A DNA stretch of 38,394 nt from Desulfobulbaceae bacterium. Its GTDB lineage: Bacteria; Desulfobacterota; Desulfobulbia; Desulfobulbales; Desulfocapsaceae. The position numbers and the translations under genes are program-made. Every line of letters starts with the position of its first letter. Position 1 is the stretch's first letter. The stretch spans positions 1 through 38,394 of the forward strand of contig JAFLKM010000078.1 in NCBI GenBank assembly GCA_019163335.1, read 5' to 3'. Of the stretch, positions 34,453 through 38,394 are shown in pieces. The notes beneath the pieces were generated by a model. That model was not told the DNA's origin. It saw only the letters and a program-made list of their open reading frames with translations, and made no database searches.

Positions 34453-35487
34453 TTGAAGCAATCCTTTTATGATCTCAATCATTCTGATTTAGAACTGGTT
34501 CTCAATCAGAATGATTTAAACCAGTCAGCAGCGGCAATTCTTTTTAATTGGCATTATAAGAAAAAAGAAGAGGCCCAGTGTTACGAGAAAATTGCAAAAG
34601 GGTCATTGGCTTTTTTTCAGAATAATTTCGACTTTTCTCTCCCTGAAATCGATACGGTTCATGAGTCAGAAGATCGAACCGTCAAATTTCTTTTCAAGCT
34701 TCAAGATGATCACACAATTGAAACCGTTCTTCTTCCGTTTCATAATAAATATTCCATTTGCCTTTCATCACAGGTTGGCTGTGCGATGAATTGTTCTTTT
34801 TGTTCTACCGGAACACAAGGATTTACAAGAAATTTGGCTACAAGTGAAATTGTTGGCCAGTTTCTCCAGGCTTGGCGTTGGCTCGCGAAAAACCGGCCGG
34901 GAGAAGAGAGAATTTTGAATATTGTTTTTATGGGACAGGGCGAACCGTTACATAATTTTGATGCCGTCAAAAAAGCCTGCGAAATATTTTTATCACAACA
35001 CGGAATGTCCATTGGTGTTCAAAAAATTACTGTTTCAACGGCTGGTTATATTCCTGGACTTAAAAGATGGAGACAGGAAATTCCCGGAGTGAACCTTGCG
35101 TTATCACTTCATTCGCCCTTTGAAGAAAAGAGGAATGAACTCATGCCCATCAATATAAAGTATCCACTCGATGAAGTGTTGACCTGTATTGACCAGATCC
35201 CTTTAAGTAAAAAACAATTTATTACCTATGAATACCTTCTGATAAAAGATTTTAATGATTCTCCAGATGATGCTCAAAAATTGGGAACGATGCTGGCTGG
35301 TAAAAGCGCTTATATAAACCTGATTCCTTTTAACTCATTCCCAGGATCACACTATAAGCGTCCGAACCTGGATACAATTGAGAAGTTTAAAGAAGTTTTA
35401 GATACTTATAAAATTCCAACGTTAATAAGAAGTGCCAAAGGCGACGATGTATTAGCCGCATGCGGACAACTCAATTCTAAAAATTAA
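34453..35487 (+). CDS. rlmN: 23S rRNA (adenine-C2)-methyltransferase RlmN
   Basis: 344 aa, a radical SAM enzyme that methylates C2 of A2503 in 23S rRNA and of A37 in some tRNAs. The iron-sulfur cysteines are C110, C114 and C117 (GCAMNCSFCSTG). C103 and the methyl-carrying C337 (AACGQL) match the two mechanistic cysteines of RlmN. Other marks: FMGQGEPLHN (GQGEP where most have GMGEP), STAG, NLALSLHSP and NLIPFN. The Cys pattern and GFTRNL exclude Cfr. It is shorter than E. coli RlmN (384 aa), mainly at the N-terminus. The start is a TTG at 34453; no in-frame ATG precedes the conserved core nearby. A second, more typical rlmN may exist elsewhere. Confidence 0.88.
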   Translation: MKQSFYDLNHSDLELVLNQNDLNQSAAAILFNWHYKKKEEAQCYEKIAKGSLAFFQNNFDFSLPEIDTVHESEDRTVKFLFKLQDDHTIETVLLPFHNKYSICLSSQVGCAMNCSFCSTGTQGFTRNLATSEIVGQFLQAWRWLAKNRPGEERILNIVFMGQGEPLHNFDAVKKACEIFLSQHGMSIGVQKITVSTAGYIPGLKRWRQEIPGVNLALSLHSPFEEKRNELMPINIKYPLDEVLTCIDQIPLSKKQFITYEYLLIKDFNDSPDDAQKLGTMLAGKSAYINLIPFNSFPGSHYKRPNLDTIEKFKEVLDTYKIPTLIRSAKGDDVLAACGQLNSKN

Positions 35488-35529
35488 AGAGCTATCCAGT
35501 GCAAGTGCATGGGGTCGGATTACAAAACA

Positions 35530-36171
35530 ATGAAATTAGCATTATTCAGCGATACCCATGCGTTACATGGCAAAATCAACATTCCGGACGCAGATATTTT
35601 AATTTTTGCCGGCGACATGACCCATTGCAGAACCGCAAGGGATGTTTCGGACTTTAATAATTTTCTAGGATCTCTTCCTCATAAGCATAAAATCGTTATT
35701 GGTGGCAACCACGATCATAGGCTTGCGCATGATCCGGTAAAAGCCAGACTGCAACTCTCGGAAGCGGTCTATCTTCTGGATGAATTTGTTGTCATCTCCG
35801 GGATAAAAATCTACGGAGCACCCTGGCAGCCGTTATTTAACGACTGGGCCTGTGATGCCTTTGCCTTGCCGCGAGGAAAAGCCCTTAAAGAAAAATGGGA
35901 TATGATCCCGCCTGATGTCGATATTTTAGTAACTCACGCTCCTCCGTCCGGCATTCTCGATCAAGATGGCCCTGTCTCCCATGGCTGTTCAGACCTCACT
36001 GACGCTGTGGCCGCACTCAAACCCAAGTATCATATTTTTGGCCATATCCACAGCAATCACGGAATGATTAAACATGGCCCCACAATGTATATAAATTGCA
36101 ACGTACAAGGAGAGAATGGTGCATTAAGACCCGCGCTCCTGCTTGACTACAGCGCAGGTGAACTCCTGTAA
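35530..36171 (+). CDS. calcineurin-like metallophosphoesterase
   Basis: 213 aa, cytoplasmic. The dinuclear metal site is complete: SDTHALHG, FAGDMTH, GGNHDHR, THAPP and GHIHSNHG. It resembles the short UPF/MPPED-type phosphohydrolases, whose substrates (cyclic nucleotides, phospholipids or nucleic acids) vary. ATG 35530 is used because the conserved strand MKLALFSDTH starts there; an ATG at 35509 would add seven residues. It follows rlmN by about 40 nt on the same strand and may share its transcript. It is unrelated in sequence context to the fused phosphoesterase at 1417. Confidence 0.85.
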   Translation: MKLALFSDTHALHGKINIPDADILIFAGDMTHCRTARDVSDFNNFLGSLPHKHKIVIGGNHDHRLAHDPVKARLQLSEAVYLLDEFVVISGIKIYGAPWQPLFNDWACDAFALPRGKALKEKWDMIPPDVDILVTHAPPSGILDQDGPVSHGCSDLTDAVAALKPKYHIFGHIHSNHGMIKHGPTMYINCNVQGENGALRPALLLDYSAGELL

Positions 36172-36425
36172 TTCAACGTTAAGGGGAGAGTATGTGGAAC
36201 TAACAGAAAAAGGGAGGCGCAAAAGAAAGGAGACACAAACCAATCAGCCGCTTTTCAATGCGTCCGCAGGGAACCATCGAATGCACAGTGGATGTACTCA
36301 CCTGGAGCGGCGATGTCCGCCGGAGGGCTGGAGTGTTGCTATATGCTGCTTCCAGCAAGCGCAGCCTTCGTTCGTGCCTTGATGCTGGACGGATAAAAAC
36401 AATGTGGACAAATTGAAATAAAAAA

Positions 36426-36451
36426 GGGCTACAGAAAAAGCTCTGTAACCC
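36426..36451 (-). terminator. terminator downstream of the tRNA-Arg fragment
   Basis: On the minus strand GGGTTACAGA pairs with TCTGTAGCCC (one mismatch) around a short T-rich loop and is followed by TTTTTATTTC. It is placed just after the CCA end of the tRNA fragment, as the native terminator of the tRNA gene would be. Confidence 0.75.
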
Positions 36452-36461
36452 TTGATTTTAT

Positions 36462-36509
36462 TGGTGCGCCCGGAGGGATTCGGACCCCCGACACCCGGAT
36501 TAGAAGTCT
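36462..36509 (-). other. tRNA-Arg(TCT) 3' fragment, attachment site
   Basis: Read on the minus strand, this is the 3' half of a tRNA: anticodon loop CTTCTAA (anticodon TCT), a variable loop, T-arm GGGGG/CCCTC with loop TCCGAAT, the acceptor strand CGGGCGC, discriminator A and CCA. No D-arm or 5' acceptor strand (GCGCCCG) lies to the right; the sequence turns AT-rich there. So it is a partial tRNA duplicated by integration, not a gene. The integrase begins 230 nt away. Confidence 0.85.
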
Positions 36510-36517
36510 GTGTTTCT

Positions 36518-36551
36518 GGTAAATACCTAAAAGTATCATTTAATATTTACC
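36518..36551. repeat. 8-bp inverted repeat at the element edge
   Basis: GGTAAATA (36518-36525) and TATTTACC (36544-36551) are perfect inverted arms directly beside the tRNA fragment, at the presumed crossover edge. Confidence 0.5.
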
Positions 36552-36632
36552 TTGCTTTATCAGTTATTTATCCTTGACCATTCCTCACGTTGTAGTATAT
36601 TCTTGTATCAAATAACCCCTGTTTTCCCGTTC

Positions 36633-36710
36633 AAAATATAACTGGCATATAACCGAGAACCCACAGAATAAGGGGAATATGCTCTAAAATATGGGTTTAA
36701 AATATAACTG
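36633..36710. repeat. 12-bp direct repeat upstream of the integrase
   Basis: AAAATATAACTG occurs at 36633-36644 and 36699-36710, 66 bp apart. Short direct repeats between an attachment site and its integrase are often arm-type integrase binding sites. Confidence 0.5.
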
Positions 36711-36742
36711 AGCGGCATAAATTAAAAAAAAAGGAGGCGATC

Positions 36743-37936
36743 ATGGGCAAGGAAAACACTTTCAATTTCACTGAAGACCGATTGAGAAATATTTTACTTC
36801 CGGAATCTGGCAAGCGAGAATATTACAACGACACCACCGAAAAAGGGTTACGCCTGGCAGTGTCCGGAACCGGCATGAAGTCCTTCCAGTTTCAAAGATG
36901 GAGCCCTGAGAAGCAAAGGCCCGTTATTGTCACCCTGGGCAAGTGGCCCGACCTGCCCTTGAATTTGGCAAGAGCTAAAACCAATGCCATGCGGCAAGAG
37001 GTCAGCAAGGGCAATGATCCACAAGCAGAGAAAAAAGCTCTCCGCGACACCATGACCGTGGCTGAACTCCTTGACCGCTACTTAACCGAACACTCAATAC
37101 CACACAAGCGATCCGCCAAAGATGACCAGGCAATAGTCCGCCTTCACCTCAAGCCAACATTCGGCACCCGGCGCGTCAACGAGCTGGCACCTGAAGCTGT
37201 ACGATCCTGGCACAACGGCCTGACCAAGACCATGAAACCAGCATCAGCAAATAGGCGCCTGGCATTGTTGCGATCCGTTTATAACGTCATGATGCCCGAC
37301 CTTCCCAATCCATGCCGTGGCGTCAAGATGTTCAAGGAATATTCCCGCGACCGATTCTTACAACCAGAAGAGCTTGAAAGATTCTTCCTGGCCATCGAGC
37401 ATGAACGCGCAACCGGGAATCCGGATATTGCCGACTACTTGCTGTTGAGTATCTTCTCTGGTGCAAGGCGCGCCAATGTGCTGGCTATGCAATGGAAGGA
37501 TGTTGATTTTAGCCGGGAACAGTGGCGCATTGCTGGCGAGGACTCGAAAAATAAGAGCATCATGCTTGTTCCTCTGGTTGGTGAAGTCCTGGAGATTTTG
37601 ACCAGGCGGCGGCTGACTGCTTCCAGTGTTTTTGTCTTTCCGAGTTATGGGAAGACCGGGCACCTGGCAGAACCCCGGAAAGGATGGGACAGGATAAAAA
37701 AGACCGCTGGCCTTGCTGATGTCCGCCTTCACGATCTGCGTCGAACCATGGGCAGTTATCAGACGATCAGCGGCGCGTCAACGGCCGTCGTCGGCAAGAC
37801 CCTGGGACATAAGAACCCGGCAAGTACGGCCGTATATGCAAGAATGACCCTTGATCCTGTTCGAGAAGCAATGGAAAAGGCAGTCCAATTAATGAAAACC
37901 CCGGTTGAGAAGAAGGTTGTTAATATCAAAAAGTGA
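36743..37936 (+). CDS. tyrosine recombinase integrase of a tRNA-Arg element
   Basis: 397 aa, P4-like layout. The N-terminal arm-binding domain (about 10-95: EYYNDTTEKGLRLAVSGTG) is followed by a core-binding SAM-like domain (105-190) and the catalytic domain. Catalytic residues: Arg in SGARRANVLAM, His-x-x-Arg in LHDLRRTMG, His in LGHKNPAS, and the nucleophile Tyr in STAVYARM. It excises and inserts an element at the tRNA-Arg 3' end next door. A strong GGAGG ribosome site precedes ATG 36743. It reads away from the attachment site and is followed at once by two small coiled-coil genes. Confidence 0.93.
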   Translation: MGKENTFNFTEDRLRNILLPESGKREYYNDTTEKGLRLAVSGTGMKSFQFQRWSPEKQRPVIVTLGKWPDLPLNLARAKTNAMRQEVSKGNDPQAEKKALRDTMTVAELLDRYLTEHSIPHKRSAKDDQAIVRLHLKPTFGTRRVNELAPEAVRSWHNGLTKTMKPASANRRLALLRSVYNVMMPDLPNPCRGVKMFKEYSRDRFLQPEELERFFLAIEHERATGNPDIADYLLLSIFSGARRANVLAMQWKDVDFSREQWRIAGEDSKNKSIMLVPLVGEVLEILTRRRLTASSVFVFPSYGKTGHLAEPRKGWDRIKKTAGLADVRLHDLRRTMGSYQTISGASTAVVGKTLGHKNPASTAVYARMTLDPVREAMEKAVQLMKTPVEKKVVNIKK

Positions 37937-37952
37937 GGAGGAGGTGAAGAAA

Positions 37953-38213
37953 ATGGACGCGGATAAAAAAAGACTGTCAGACTCATCTCTGGATGAGCTC
38001 AAAGAAATGTTACGGGAGGCAAAGCAAGGAGCGAGAGAGGCAGAGCGTGAAGCGAGGGAGGCAGAACGCGATCTTGAAGCGTTGAAACGAAGGCAAAGCA
38101 TTGAATATGGTTGGTGGAAACCTGAACTTAAACTGGTTCATTCTCAACGACAAGACGCAATCAGGAAAAAACAGGACCATGCGCGGCCTCTGCTTGCGAT
38201 TGTTCCAAGATGA
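37953..38213 (+). CDS. small charged coiled-coil protein
   Basis: 86 aa. Residues about 8-50 are a highly charged helix with a repeated AREAERE pattern, then an unrelated C-terminus containing YGWWKPELKL. ATG 37953 follows a GAGGAGGAGGTG site and starts 17 nt after the integrase stop, so it is co-transcribed with it. I do not recognise it; integrative elements often carry such short helical proteins beside the integrase. Confidence 0.6.
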   Translation: MDADKKRLSDSSLDELKEMLREAKQGAREAEREAREAERDLEALKRRQSIEYGWWKPELKLVHSQRQDAIRKKQDHARPLLAIVPR

Positions 38214-38245
38214 TGAACCTCAAGAGGTGACAAGGAGATGCAGAA

Positions 38246-38394
38246 ATGGACATGAAATCGATGGAAATGAGGATTGAATACCTAGAGAGGATGAACGGGC
38301 GATTAGAAGCCTTGATAGCTAGCCAAGAACGCCATGTAGCTCTCCTTGAAGACCGGCTTGCCAGATATGAAGAGCCAAAGCCCCGGCTTGCGAT
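38246..38394 (+). CDS. coiled-coil protein, cut by the window end
   Basis: 49 codons are visible and no stop is reached. The N-terminus is helical and charged (RIEYLERMNGRLEAL and ALLEDRLARYEE). AAGGAG sits 9 nt before ATG 38246. It is the third gene of the integrase transcript. Function unknown. Confidence 0.55.
   Translation, partial: MDMKSMEMRIEYLERMNGRLEALIASQERHVALLEDRLARYEEPKPRLA

Noticed and set aside
34453-35487. Cfr-type resistance methyltransferase
   Set aside because: The GCAMNCSFCSTG region, GFTRNL and the C-terminal ACGQL match RlmN and not Cfr.
36143-36420. Frames of 50-80 codons after the metallophosphoesterase
   Set aside because: All three plus frames are partly open here and none has a good start site or recognisable sequence, so I treat this roughly 290-nt stretch as intergenic.
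36462-36509. A complete tRNA-Arg gene
   Set aside because: Only the anticodon-to-CCA half is present; the anticodon stem pairs poorly and no D-arm or 5' acceptor strand exists to the right.

Overview
The window looks like chromosomal DNA of an anaerobic, sulfate-metabolising bacterium, most likely Desulfobacterota (Desulfobulbales-like). The pointers are a stand-alone, strongly expressed-looking sulfate adenylyltransferase (sat), Geobacter/Desulfobulbus-style phasin and ABC1-kinase neighbours, many multi-PAS histidine kinases, and a Tat-exported protein beside a molybdopterin-binding protein. The taxonomic call is inference from gene content only.

Left part (1-6462, minus strand). The start of a Tat-signal protein is cut by the left edge and is preceded by a degenerate MoeA-like protein with its own promoter and operator-like inverted repeat. 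A four-gene run, sppA -> GATE membrane protein -> CDP-alcohol phosphatidyltransferase -> a fused CDP-archaeol-synthase-like/phosphoesterase protein, suggests an unusual phospholipid or polar-lipid route. Centre-left (6699-12283, plus strand): a copper-exporting P-type ATPase, sat with a clear promoter and terminator, aroB, and a small membrane protein.

Signalling region (12491-23827, plus strand). First comes an orphan periplasmic binding protein, a 1081-aa multi-PAS HisKA_2-type kinase, a response regulator with a Cys-rich tail, and a PilZ protein. Next are a phasin-like coiled-coil protein and an ABC1/UbiB-type kinase whose reading frame has no conventional start codon, then a small zinc ribbon. 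The most interesting locus follows: a free-standing cobalamin-binding protein carrying the CarH photoreceptor signature (W-x9-EH and ExHxxG), directly followed by a PAS histidine kinase with an HPt-like tail that lacks its histidine, and a REC/coiled-coil protein. Together they look like a B12-based, possibly light-sensing, two-component system.

Right part (23974-38394). An MFS exporter, a YchJ/SEC-C protein, a 0.3-kb palindrome-bounded remnant resembling an IS200/IS605 derivative, and a heterodimeric ABC exporter with one degenerate ATP site. Then an AT-rich orphan P-loop ATPase next to a 14-bp perfect inverted repeat, a REP-associated (RAYT) transposase with a truncated second copy and 19-bp terminal inverted repeats, dbpA, rlmN and a metallophosphoesterase. 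The last 1.9 kb is the left edge of an integrative element: a 3' fragment of tRNA-Arg(TCT) as attachment site, a tyrosine integrase, and two small coiled-coil genes, the second cut by the window end.
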